A stretch of DNA of 64,000 nt from Lysinibacillus fusiformis (GTDB lineage Bacteria; Bacillota; Bacilli; Bacillales_A; Planococcaceae), in the NCBI RefSeq assembly GCF_002845985.1, contig NZ_PDFK01000003.1:248001-312000 (forward strand). The letters run 5' to 3'. Both the position numbers and the translations under genes were made by a program. Shown here one piece after another: positions 56,362 through 64,000 of this stretch (position 1 is its first letter; each line of letters starts with the position of its first letter). Below the pieces are notes generated by a model that ran no database searches, had not been told where the DNA came from, and saw only the letters and a list, made by a program, of their open reading frames with translations.

Positions 56362-56916
56362 ATGAATGAGGAAAATATTGACTTATCTGGTCAAGTCGGG
56401 GTTAATCTAAGAGAAATTCGAAAAAACAAAAGGATGAGTTTAGAGGAGCTAGCGAATGTCAGCAATGTTAGTAAATTGACATTAGGGAAAATTGAAAGAG
56501 GGGAAACAAATCCAACCGTCAATATCCTGTGGAAAATATGTAGAGGACTCAATATTCCACTCGTTTCTTTATTAACATTTGAAGAACATACAGAAGTCCA
56601 TCGATTCGGCTCGGAGTATCAATTTGCAGGGCATAATAACGACTGGTTTGTCGAACCATTATTTAAAACACATGGATCAGAGTGGTATAGAGGCTGTATC
56701 GAGCCAAATAGTAAGTACAGTGAATGTCACTTAGCAGGGTCTGAAGAAATTGTACTTGTGTTAAATGGACAATTAGAGCTGAAGGTCGGAGAAAAATGCC
56801 ATCAGTTAAACCAATGGGATGTCATTAAATTTAAAGGTGAAGAACTTCACACTTACATCAATCGCTCAAATGAAAAAGTACATTTAATGCTGTCGTTAAC
56901 GTATACAACGCCCTAA
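56362..56916 (+). CDS. XRE-family regulator with C-terminal cupin domain
   Basis: A 184-residue protein. The N-terminal helix-turn-helix (~12-68) has L-R-E-I-R-K-N-K-R-M-S-L-E-E-L-A, then L-G-K-I-E-R-G-E-T-N-P-T. The C-terminal cupin (~100-175) has the S-E-E-I-V-L-V-L-N-G core and would bind an effector. Such XRE-cupin proteins often control an adjacent transporter or catabolic gene. The ATG at 56362 follows GGGGTG. It is divergent from the CynX/NimT gene. Confidence 0.9.
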   Translation: MNEENIDLSGQVGVNLREIRKNKRMSLEELANVSNVSKLTLGKIERGETNPTVNILWKICRGLNIPLVSLLTFEEHTEVHRFGSEYQFAGHNNDWFVEPLFKTHGSEWYRGCIEPNSKYSECHLAGSEEIVLVLNGQLELKVGEKCHQLNQWDVIKFKGEELHTYINRSNEKVHLMLSLTYTTP

Positions 56917-57120
56917 TTATCCCACAAAAGCTAGGCAGAAACCTGACTCTAAAAAGGTTGATGTAAAAAATAGAAAGAACCCACTTTTAATAAAGAGGTT
57001 ATACAAATACACAATAAGTATCATTAATTTTCTCAGTTATACCTGTTCTAAAGCAACCCCTTATCAGTATCGCCACAACCATTTACGAATGAACGGGGAA
57101 GGCTTAATAAAAATATAATG

Positions 57121-57161
57121 AAAAAAGTCGCATTCCTATAGTTTAGGAATCGACTTTTTTG
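57121..57161. terminator. Hairpin terminator
   Basis: AAAGTCG(C)ATTCCTA / TAGGAAT(C)GACTTT stem, A-rich and T-rich on either side. It is about 200 bp after the XRE-cupin gene. Confidence 0.75.
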
Positions 57162-57228
57162 TGAAAATAATTTATGTAAACACATTGAAATAAAGCATGT
57201 CTTATGATAAATTTATATAGATAGACGT

Positions 57229-57245
57229 TGTATATTTATTATACA
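57229..57245. promoter_or_regulatory. Palindromic operator candidate before the DHA2 pump gene
   Basis: TGTATA-N5-TATACA. It could be a site for the now-decayed TetR regulator at the other end of the pump gene. The rest of 57162-57473 holds no gene I can identify. Confidence 0.45.
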
Positions 57246-57473
57246 GCGCATTATCCCTATTTTAATTATATAATACATTCTATTCTTCGTCAACACTTTT
57301 AATAGTCTTTTTTTTGAGGGGTGGTTTTGATGAAATCAACAGGGGCAAAACAGCAGATTGGGGGAAAAATGAACGAAGCAGTTCAAATCTTTTAAGGACT
57401 TAAAGGTAATCGAAAGGCTTCCTAAACATGTGAATGAAATTGAAAAAGATAAAGAAAGTAGGACTGATACTAT

Positions 57474-59003
57474 ATGTCAGAGAAAACCATTTCAGTTGAG
57501 ACAAAAACGCCATACGGCATGATTGCCATTTTATTTATTGGGGCATTTGTTGCTATATTAAATGAAACCTTACTAAACATTGCGCTTCCAGCCATTATGA
57601 TTGAATTCGATGTGAATGCAACGGCAGTACAGTGGCTTTCAACAGGTTATATGTTAATTAACGGTATTTTAATTCCCGCCAGCGCGTTCTTCATTCAACG
57701 CTTTACGGATAAAAAATTATTTATTACCGCGATGGCCTTGTTCACATTGGGTACATTTTTAGCTAGTATTGCACCTGCATTTGGTGTGTTACTAGGGGCG
57801 CGAATGATTCAAGCTGCAGGATCAGCGATTATGATGCCTCTATTAATGAATGTTATGCTGACTGCATTTCCGGTCGAAAAACGAGGCGCTGCAATGGGGA
57901 TGTTCGGTCTCGTAATGATTACAGCTCCAGCTATTGGACCGACTCTTTCGGGGTGGCTAATTGAGCATTACAGTTGGAGAATGTTATTTGATCTTGTACT
58001 ACCAATTGCCATTCTAACATTAATTTTCGCAGCCTTTAAATTAAAGAATGTGACGCCACAACGTCCTATTAAGCTCGATGTAATTTCACTTATTTTATCA
58101 AGTATTGGATTTGGTGGCTTGCTTTATGGCTTTAGTTCTGCTGGAGAAAAAGGATGGGATAATGCCCTTGTATACGGAACGATCATTATTGGAACGCTCG
58201 CTTTAATTACCTTTATCCTTCGTCAGCTACGACTGGAGGAACCAATGCTTGAGTTTCGTATTTTCAAATATCCAATGTTTGCCTTATCATCAGCCATCTC
58301 CATTGTCATTTCGGTGGCAATGTTTTCAGCTATGATTTTAATGCCGATTTACGTTCAAACAATCCGTGGTATTTCACCAATGGATTCAGGTCTACTCATG
58401 CTACCTGGTGCGATTGTGATGGGGATCATGTCACCTATTACAGGGAAGCTTTTTGATAAATATGGGGCAAGAAGCTTGGCCGTATTTGGCTTGATTATCA
58501 CCATTGTGACGACGTATTACTTTAGCAAAATTAGTATGGATACGGCTTATTCTACACTAGTGGTGCTGTATACATTACGTATGTTTGGGATGTCCATGGT
58601 AATGATGCCAGTAATGACAAATGGTTTGAATCAGCTACCAGCGCATAATAATCCACATGGAACAGCGATGAACAACACATTACAACAAGTTTCAGGCGCA
58701 ATAGGTTCAGCAGTATTGATTACGATTATGAACAATAAAACAACTGTCAAAGCAGAGGAATTAGCTGCAAGTGCGATGAACAATATGAGTGCTAATGCAA
58801 CTCAAACAACGTCACAGTCTGCTGCGGAATTAAAGCAACAATTGATGAACGAAGCCATGCTACATGGTATAACTTATACATTCTTCCTGTCAACATTGAT
58901 TGCAGCGATTGCACTCGTCCTTGCCTTCTTTATTAAGCGAGTTAAACCTAGTCATGAAAATCATGCTAGTGGGGAAGTTAATGAAAAAATAGTGGAAGAA
59001 TAA
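57474..59003 (+). CDS. DHA2 family MFS efflux transporter (EmrB/QacA, LmrB-like)
   Basis: A 509-residue protein with 14 predicted membrane helices. The DHA2 motif A region (L-N-E-T-L-L-N-I-A-L-P-A-I) and motif C (G-P-T-L-S-G-W-L) are visible. Probably a proton-driven drug exporter. A decayed TetR gene lies just downstream on the other strand, and a palindrome lies upstream. The ribosome binding site is weak (AGTAGGA, ~12 nt from the ATG). Confidence 0.9.
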   Translation: MSEKTISVETKTPYGMIAILFIGAFVAILNETLLNIALPAIMIEFDVNATAVQWLSTGYMLINGILIPASAFFIQRFTDKKLFITAMALFTLGTFLASIAPAFGVLLGARMIQAAGSAIMMPLLMNVMLTAFPVEKRGAAMGMFGLVMITAPAIGPTLSGWLIEHYSWRMLFDLVLPIAILTLIFAAFKLKNVTPQRPIKLDVISLILSSIGFGGLLYGFSSAGEKGWDNALVYGTIIIGTLALITFILRQLRLEEPMLEFRIFKYPMFALSSAISIVISVAMFSAMILMPIYVQTIRGISPMDSGLLMLPGAIVMGIMSPITGKLFDKYGARSLAVFGLIITIVTTYYFSKISMDTAYSTLVVLYTLRMFGMSMVMMPVMTNGLNQLPAHNNPHGTAMNNTLQQVSGAIGSAVLITIMNNKTTVKAEELAASAMNNMSANATQTTSQSAAELKQQLMNEAMLHGITYTFFLSTLIAAIALVLAFFIKRVKPSHENHASGEVNEKIVEE

Positions 59004-59008
59004 ATAAA

Positions 59009-59047
59009 CGGGCGTTGCTAAGCTTAAGCAACGCCCATTTTTATTTG
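59009..59047 (+). terminator. Terminator after the DHA2 pump gene
   Basis: GGGCGTTGCTTAAG-type inverted repeat (GGGCGTTGC / GCAACGCCC) followed by ATTTTTATTT. Confidence 0.88.
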
Positions 59048-59064
59048 GATAAAGGGGATTTATA

Positions 59065-59415
59065 AAAAATTATCGATACAACTCAATAATTTGGCCGGCT
59101 ATCTATTCAGAGCTAAAATGAATCCCATCTTTGAGCAACTCCTAGTACAGAAGAAGCAAGAATATCCATTGATAATGTTATTTCTTTAGGATTCGCAAAC
59201 TCTCTCTATCACGATCAAGTCCGTTAACATCATATAAACTTTTCTTTTGAAGCAAGGGTGTCAATCTGCAAAGTCAGCGTTATTTTTACCGACAAATCGT
59301 TGGAAATATCGTACACTACTTGTTTTAATAGATCGTTCATATCTATAAAATGCAAATAAAAAGTGGCTCGATTTAGCTCGGTACGTTCGGCTAATATAGC
59401 GTTTATCTTAATCTA
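59065..59415 (-). pseudogene. Decayed TetR/AcrR regulator
   Basis: On the minus strand the frame at 59400 reads A-I-L-A-E-R-T-E-L-N-R-A-T-F-Y-L-H-F and D-L-L-K-Q-V-V-Y-D-I, the TetR helix-turn-helix. It continues L-Q-I-D-T-L-A-S-K-E-K-F and then meets several stops. Coherent sequence resumes in other frames (S-V-L-G-V-A-Q-R-W, then P-A-K-L-L), matching the C-terminus of such regulators. No start codon is visible and a stop precedes the helix-turn-helix. Confidence 0.85.
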
Positions 59416-59475
59416 TTTATATAATTTTGATGTGAATATAATTAGTGCGGGCTTTGGAGGTGGGGAGCTACAGAA

Positions 59476-59514
59476 CAAAAAAGGCGTCTCATCCATAGAT
59501 GAAACACCTCTTTG
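59476..59514 (-). terminator. Terminator of the NlpC/P60 gene
   Basis: On the minus strand AGGTGTTTCATC / GATGAGACGCCT stem (two mismatches) with a six-T tract. Confidence 0.75.
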
Positions 59515-59521
59515 AAGTTAG

Positions 59522-60436
59522 TTATTGAGCTAATCGTTGGATAAAAGCATCTAATTGTACGAGTGTAACATTGTCATTCACCCCAAATACATTGTCACCT
59601 TTACCAACTGTAACTTTATTGGAAGCGAGGATGGATACATAATTGTTTGCCCAATGCGCACTTGGAACATCGACAAATTGTTCTGCCGCTCCTTGTTGTT
59701 TTAAATGAAATGCTTCCACTAAAACTTTCGATAATTGACCGCGTGTCATAGGAGAACCTGGATTGAATTTGCCATTTTCATCCCCCGTAAAAACACCGAT
59801 TTTTTTAAGTGCCTCAGCAGCACCCGCATATTTAGACGATGGTTTTACATCAGGAAAACTTGAATTGGTGCTACTAGTATCTAATTGTAATTGCTTAGCC
59901 AGTTTAAGAGCTACTTCTCCACGTGAAGCATAAACGCTAAAGTCGATTTCAGCATCTTTTACTTCTCCAAACTCATTTTCAGTGAAGTTCGCCACGCGTT
60001 TTGCCCCTACGTAACGAGATCCCCAGTAATAAGGGTCATTGATGTTATCAATTTTAACACCAGAACTTGTAGTAGCTGAAATAAAACTGTTGTCACCTAT
60101 GTATATGCCGACATGGGAGATACCACTTCCCGAAGTATTAAAAAATACTAGGTCACCAGTCTTCAATTGATCTTTAGCAATCGAAGTACCTTGCTGATAT
60201 TGAGCTTTGGATGTACGTTCTAGTGAAATCCCTAGCTTTGAAAAAACAATTTGTGTAAATGCAGAGCAATCCACACCTGTCTTAATATTTGTGCCCCCGT
60301 ATTGATAAGGTACACCTATATATGCTTTTGCTGTATTTGTTATATCTGCTATTGTTGCCGCTTTCGCTTCATGAACACCTATGCCTGTGAAGAACATAAA
60401 TGAGGCGAAAATGGGTAGTAACCATTTTTTCTTCAA
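59522..60436 (-). CDS. Secreted NlpC/P60 peptidase with SLH domains
   Basis: A 304-residue secreted cell-wall hydrolase. The signal peptide ends near A-K-A-A (residues ~24-28). The NlpC/P60 domain (~30-150) has catalytic Cys57 in D-C-S-A-F and His108 in I-S-H-V-G-I-Y. The remainder holds two to three SLH repeats (P-G-S-P-M-T-R-G-Q-L, A-H-W-A-N-N-Y) that bind secondary cell-wall polymer. The start is TTG at 60436 with AAGGAG about 9 nt upstream. It probably cuts peptide cross-links in peptidoglycan. Confidence 0.92.
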   Translation of the reverse strand: MKKKWLLPIFASFMFFTGIGVHEAKAATIADITNTAKAYIGVPYQYGGTNIKTGVDCSAFTQIVFSKLGISLERTSKAQYQQGTSIAKDQLKTGDLVFFNTSGSGISHVGIYIGDNSFISATTSSGVKIDNINDPYYWGSRYVGAKRVANFTENEFGEVKDAEIDFSVYASRGEVALKLAKQLQLDTSSTNSSFPDVKPSSKYAGAAEALKKIGVFTGDENGKFNPGSPMTRGQLSKVLVEAFHLKQQGAAEQFVDVPSAHWANNYVSILASNKVTVGKGDNVFGVNDNVTLVQLDAFIQRLAQ

Positions 60437-60851
60437 TTAAATCTTACTCCTTTCAAAAAACTTTCGCTTTTGAACTAAAGTAAGAATAGCATGAAAGAGA
60501 CAAGCGTTATTTTTCAATAATATTACCGATTACCCCTAAACAGCTAAATTGAAACCTTAATTTTAACTGTGTAAAACTTCTGCAATAATCACGGATAATT
60601 TTACCAAAAATATATGAAATTATTGGATGTGTAGGGATATAAGTGCTATTTTATATATTTCATCTATATTAAAAAACCAAAAACCATTGAACAAAATATA
60701 AAAACATAGAATTATGACAAATGATTTGGGAAGAATTAGTCGATAATCAAGAGATGAAAAAATCCATTCAAAAGAGAAGGACATCATTTTAACAGGAAAT
60801 GAAATTAACCTGTGAACCTCATTACTTAATAACCTGATAGGAGGGATTCTA
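60437..60851. other. Intergenic region without recognised features
   Basis: About 415 bp, AT-rich. A 90-codon minus-strand frame here has no ribosome binding site and overlaps the DUF4304 start, so I do not call it a gene. Confidence 0.4.
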
Positions 60852-61305
60852 TTGCAGCAGATTTTTAATAAGTTAATAAAACAGAACATCAAGCCATTCC
60901 TTTCGATGCTTGGCTACAACAAGAAAAGTTTGAATTTCTATAAAACAACCGACAATCTTAACTATATGTTCAATTTCCAAAAGTCTGCTAATAACATGTT
61001 TTATATGAATTGCTATATTTACGCAACCGAGTTGGCACACGTTCAATCGAAAGAGATTCTGACAGCATCAAAAGAAGCAGAATGTCACTTCCGAGCAAGA
61101 ATTGAATCAATTGTCGAAGGTACCACCTGATCTCTATTTTCCATCCATCCTACTACGAATATGGATGGTCTAAGAAAAATGCTACTTCTAAGCGTTATTA
61201 TCATGAATGGCAGAAAAAGCATGGAACTGAACAGCGATGGGCCATTTTCGAAAAAAATATAAGGCTATCTTCAATCAATTTGGTGTGAAACTTGATGAAG
61301 AGTAG
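60852..61305 (+). pseudogene. DUF4304-type protein, frameshifted
   Basis: The TTG at 60852 with AGGAGGG upstream opens a 92-codon frame (F-N-K-L-I-K-Q-N-I-K-P-F, Y-M-F-N-F-Q-K-S, A-E-C-H-F-R-A-R-I) like the N-terminal part of DUF4304 proteins. After the TGA at 61128 coding-like sequence continues in another frame (Y-Y-H-E-W-Q-K-K-H-G-T-E-Q-R-W), then in a third (K-A-I-F-N-Q-F-G-V-K-L-D-E-E, stop at 61305). At least two frameshifts are present. The family name is a recollection. Confidence 0.65.
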
Positions 61306-61349
61306 CTATCATAAAACTAGAATTCCTTCTTCATCGAATAGCCGGTTTT

Positions 61350-61973
61350 TTATTTCAGTTTCCCATTTTGATCATTTACAGTCGTATTCAGTAGAGTATC
61401 TAGTATTCTTCCAGTAATGGGCATAAAGAAATGCAGGATAAAGCCACCTAAGCAAACCGTTAATAATGTACCGACACCGATTGGTCCTTTACACAACATC
61501 GCCAACACTAAGAAAAAGAGGTAAATAACCGTTCTTGAGAAAAAAATCGATTTGTTTGTTAGCTCTTTTATAATTAAGGTTAGTCGGTCTACAGGAATTG
61601 GCGCAAAATTTGTATGTAAATAGGTTGCCGTTCCTAATCCTGTCACAACTAGCCCTATGCCAAAATAAACCACCTGATTATACCATAGTATTGCTAAATC
61701 ATTTAATAGCAGTAACCACATATCAATTCCTATACCTGTGATAAATGCTGTGATCAGCCCTACTATTTCAGGCTTTTGTCTAGCTAATATGGAGTTACTA
61801 CCGACTAATAGGATAGCCAAAATGATTTCCCAGCTTCCTACAGTTAGACCTACATGATTAGACAATCCGACTAAAACCGCATCAAAAGGGGAAGTCCCAA
61901 GGTTGGAATGAATTGTTAGAGAAATACCTAGCGTTAAAATGAAAATGCCTACTACATAAAAGATATATTTCAA
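61350..61973 (-). CDS. yczE: YczE/YyaS/YitT-type membrane protein
   Basis: A 207-residue protein with five to six membrane helices and the YczE pattern (G-I-S-L-T-I-H-S-N-L-G-T-S-P-F-D-A, T-G-I-G-I-D-M-W, P-V-D-R-L). Function unknown, possibly transport of a small molecule linked to vitamin B6. The start is TTG with AGAGGG upstream. A MocR-type regulator is encoded nearby (63451 onward), a link known for yczE in bacilli. Repeated TATTGCAAATRCAA sites lie between it and paiA. Confidence 0.85.
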   Translation of the reverse strand: MKYIFYVVGIFILTLGISLTIHSNLGTSPFDAVLVGLSNHVGLTVGSWEIILAILLVGSNSILARQKPEIVGLITAFITGIGIDMWLLLLNDLAILWYNQVVYFGIGLVVTGLGTATYLHTNFAPIPVDRLTLIIKELTNKSIFFSRTVIYLFFLVLAMLCKGPIGVGTLLTVCLGGFILHFFMPITGRILDTLLNTTVNDQNGKLK

Positions 61974-61996
61974 ACGAAAGCCCTCTTTTCATTTTT

Positions 61997-62616
<620 letters not shown>

Positions 62617-62622
62617 AGTGAT

Positions 62623-62664
62623 AATGGCAGAAACGTTGATAAAACAACATTTCTGCCATTTTTA
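62623..62664. terminator. Bidirectional terminator between paiA and paiB
   Basis: AATGGCAGAAA / TTTCTGCCATT stem with T-rich flanks on both strands. Confidence 0.88.
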
Positions 62665-63282
62665 TTAGTCATTTCTATTTTTCTTCATGGCATCTGCCAA
62701 TGCATCAGCTTGAGGTTGTTGTTCTTTATAAAGCTCGCTAATAATATTGGCATAATCATTAGCATTACGATTTTGGCTTAATTTATAGGCAGCCTGCACT
62801 TCGTCTATCTTTATTTTAAATCCTTTAATCCCTTTTATTTCTTGCTGTAAAAGCTCAGGCGATAGTTTATCCCACAAAACAGAGTTTTCACGGAATTTCT
62901 CATATTTTTCTAGTAAGCTAGTCAAATCTTGCTCTAACTCTTTTCCGTTCATAAGGCTTGCTTTTCCGTATATATGGACAGCTTGATAATTCCAAGTTGG
63001 CACATTTTCATGCTCATACCAAGAGGAAGAAATATAGGCATGAGGCCCATTAAATATGACGAGAAGGTCATTCACGTCCTCAAAGGTCTTCCATAAAGGA
63101 TTTCCATAAGCTAAATGACCTGTCAGGTAATAGTCATCCTGAATTTTATTCAGCAGTACAGGGATATGGGCTGCTATTGGTTTACCTTTTCTAATTGAAA
63201 CAATTGTCGCAAAGGCATTGTTTTGAATAAAATCTTTGATTTCTTCAAAATCTGTTATTTTGTAGTACTTTGGAACATACAT
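62665..63282 (-). CDS. paiB: PaiB family FMN-binding regulator/flavin protein
   Basis: A 205-residue split-barrel flavin-binding protein of the PaiB family (opening M-Y-V-P-K-Y-Y, H-I-P-V-L-L, H-L-A-Y-G-N-P-L-W-K, G-P-H-A-Y-I-S-S-S-W-Y, V-P-T-W-N-Y-Q-A-V-H-I-Y-G). In B. subtilis PaiB with PaiA reduces sporulation and protease gene expression. AGGAGAGG precedes the ATG. Confidence 0.92.
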   Translation of the reverse strand: MYVPKYYKITDFEEIKDFIQNNAFATIVSIRKGKPIAAHIPVLLNKIQDDYYLTGHLAYGNPLWKTFEDVNDLLVIFNGPHAYISSSWYEHENVPTWNYQAVHIYGKASLMNGKELEQDLTSLLEKYEKFRENSVLWDKLSPELLQQEIKGIKGFKIKIDEVQAAYKLSQNRNANDYANIISELYKEQQPQADALADAMKKNRND

Positions 63283-63450
63283 GCAAACCTCTCCTTATCT
63301 CATCAAATCATTGTGAGCTTTTTGAATAAACAAACTATTGTGATTACACGTCTTTACATTTTCCCCTCTACAATGTAGATTTTATTATAATCAATCACTG
63401 GTACCTCTTAAAAGTGCCAGTAAAGCTATTTTCAAAGGAGCCAATAAGCC

Positions 63451-64000
63451 ATGCTCGAAATGACACCTAACTTGCATAATGAAGAACCACTTTATCTTCA
63501 GTTATATAGCTATATAAAAGCTGAAATTCAAAATGGAAATATTTTAGCTCAAACCAAATTGCCGTCTCAGCGCAGCTTAGCTAAACATTTACAGATTAGT
63601 CGCAACACGGTTGATGCAGCTTACCAGCAGCTCCTTGCAGAGGGCTATGTAATTAGTAAAGAACGAGAGGGGCTTTATGTTGTAGAACTCGAAAGGGGCT
63701 ATTTTCAAACAAGTTCTAATCATTTTGAGCCGCAGTTAGCAACTCCGCAAGAACAACAACTACCTTCAATTAGGTACAACTTTAATTATGGAGATATCAA
63801 TTTAAAAGATTTCCCCTATAAAATATGGCGTACATTAACACTGCAAAGCCTGAATGAAGAGCAGGCTCATCTGCTTTTATATGGAGATCCGCAAGGGGAG
63901 CTTGAATTAAGGAATTACATTGCAAGCTATCTTTATGAAGCAAGAGGGGTACAATGCCAAGGAGACCAAATTGTCATTGGTGCAGGTTTGCAATTTCTAA
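63451..64000 (+). CDS. MocR family regulator (GntR DNA-binding plus aminotransferase-like), 3' end beyond window
   Basis: The first 183 residues are visible, with an AAAGGAG site before the ATG. The GntR winged helix (~10-75) shows L-P-S-Q-R-S-L-A-K-H-L-Q-I-S-R-N-T-V and Q-Q-L-L-A-E-G-Y. A linker and the start of a fold-type I aminotransferase domain (Y-G-D-P-Q-G-E-L-E-L-R-N-Y-I, I-V-I-G-A-G-L-Q-F-L) follow. These regulators bind PLP. Linkage to yczE suggests the YczR subgroup. An inverted repeat (ACTGGTAC / GTGCCAGT, 63398-63422) lies upstream. Confidence 0.9.
   Translation, partial: MLEMTPNLHNEEPLYLQLYSYIKAEIQNGNILAQTKLPSQRSLAKHLQISRNTVDAAYQQLLAEGYVISKEREGLYVVELERGYFQTSSNHFEPQLATPQEQQLPSIRYNFNYGDINLKDFPYKIWRTLTLQSLNEEQAHLLLYGDPQGELELRNYIASYLYEARGVQCQGDQIVIGAGLQFL

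Noticed and set aside
57040..57110. Short plus-strand stretch reading P-Y-Q-Y-R-H, like the end of an AraC regulator
   Set aside because: Only about 15 codons resemble the family and nothing upstream supports it.

Overview
The window looks like a chromosomal segment of a low-GC, endospore-forming Bacillaceae bacterium, most likely Lysinibacillus or a close relative. The reasons are AT-rich DNA, strong AGGAGG ribosome binding sites, frequent TTG/GTG starts, a GerA/GerB/GerC germinant receptor operon, T-box leaders before argS and proS, SLH-domain exoproteins, and a MocR/YczE pair with PaiA and PaiB. No rRNA, tRNA, CRISPR array, IS element or prophage was found. The genus is an inference.

Layout. 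1-5.4 kb: a globin-type chemoreceptor with a zinc-binding C-terminus, a DUF1033 protein, a cold-shock gene behind a terminator-like leader hairpin, a 124-bp tandem repeat block, a YkvA-type protein, a membrane-anchored serine protease and a lipoprotein. 5.5-14.4 kb: DinB protein, leaderless TetR plus a FabF paralogue, a decayed phosphoesterase, an ABC-F ATPase, a membrane-anchored FAD oxidoreductase with SLH-like tail, and an ArsR/MFS pair sharing one operator type. 14.4-25.5 kb: T-box argS, a CynX/NimT-type transporter, a lipoprotein pseudoprotease with recQ, msrA, LCP, AI-2E-type permease, cupin and an aminotransferase. 25.5-33 kb: a decayed ORF, a P-loop/Asp23-like protein, a crotonase, a catalytically degenerate tyrosine recombinase and the ATP-grasp/alpha-E/transglutaminase cassette. 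33-41 kb: a LexA-like box and terminator before an intact Xer recombinase, two tandem paralogous small proteins with matching promoters and operators, a PAS-GGDEF-EAL protein, T-box proS, a Nudix pseudogene and a Dph6-like protein. 41-46.8 kb: a decayed ArsR, an ArsR/SRPBCC pair behind a large inverted repeat, a rearranged UvrA-like ATPase and a nucleoside hydrolase. 46.8-50.6 kb: the ger operon. 50.6-56.9 kb: a structured leader with a possible leader peptide before an acetyltransferase gene, a glucosaminidase/two-component operon, and a second CynX/NimT transporter facing an XRE-cupin regulator. 57-64 kb: a DHA2 efflux pump beside its decayed TetR, an NlpC/P60-SLH hydrolase, a DUF4304 pseudogene, YczE, PaiA, PaiB and the start of a MocR regulator.

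Themes. Many repressor-effector pairs carry visible operators, and at least six genes are decaying (phosphoesterase, PucR-like, Nudix, two regulators, DUF4304). The strongest candidates for something new are the rearranged UvrA-like ATPase (42.5-45.7 kb), the structured attenuator before the acetyltransferase (50.6-51.0 kb), and the paired small proteins (35.2-35.85 kb).
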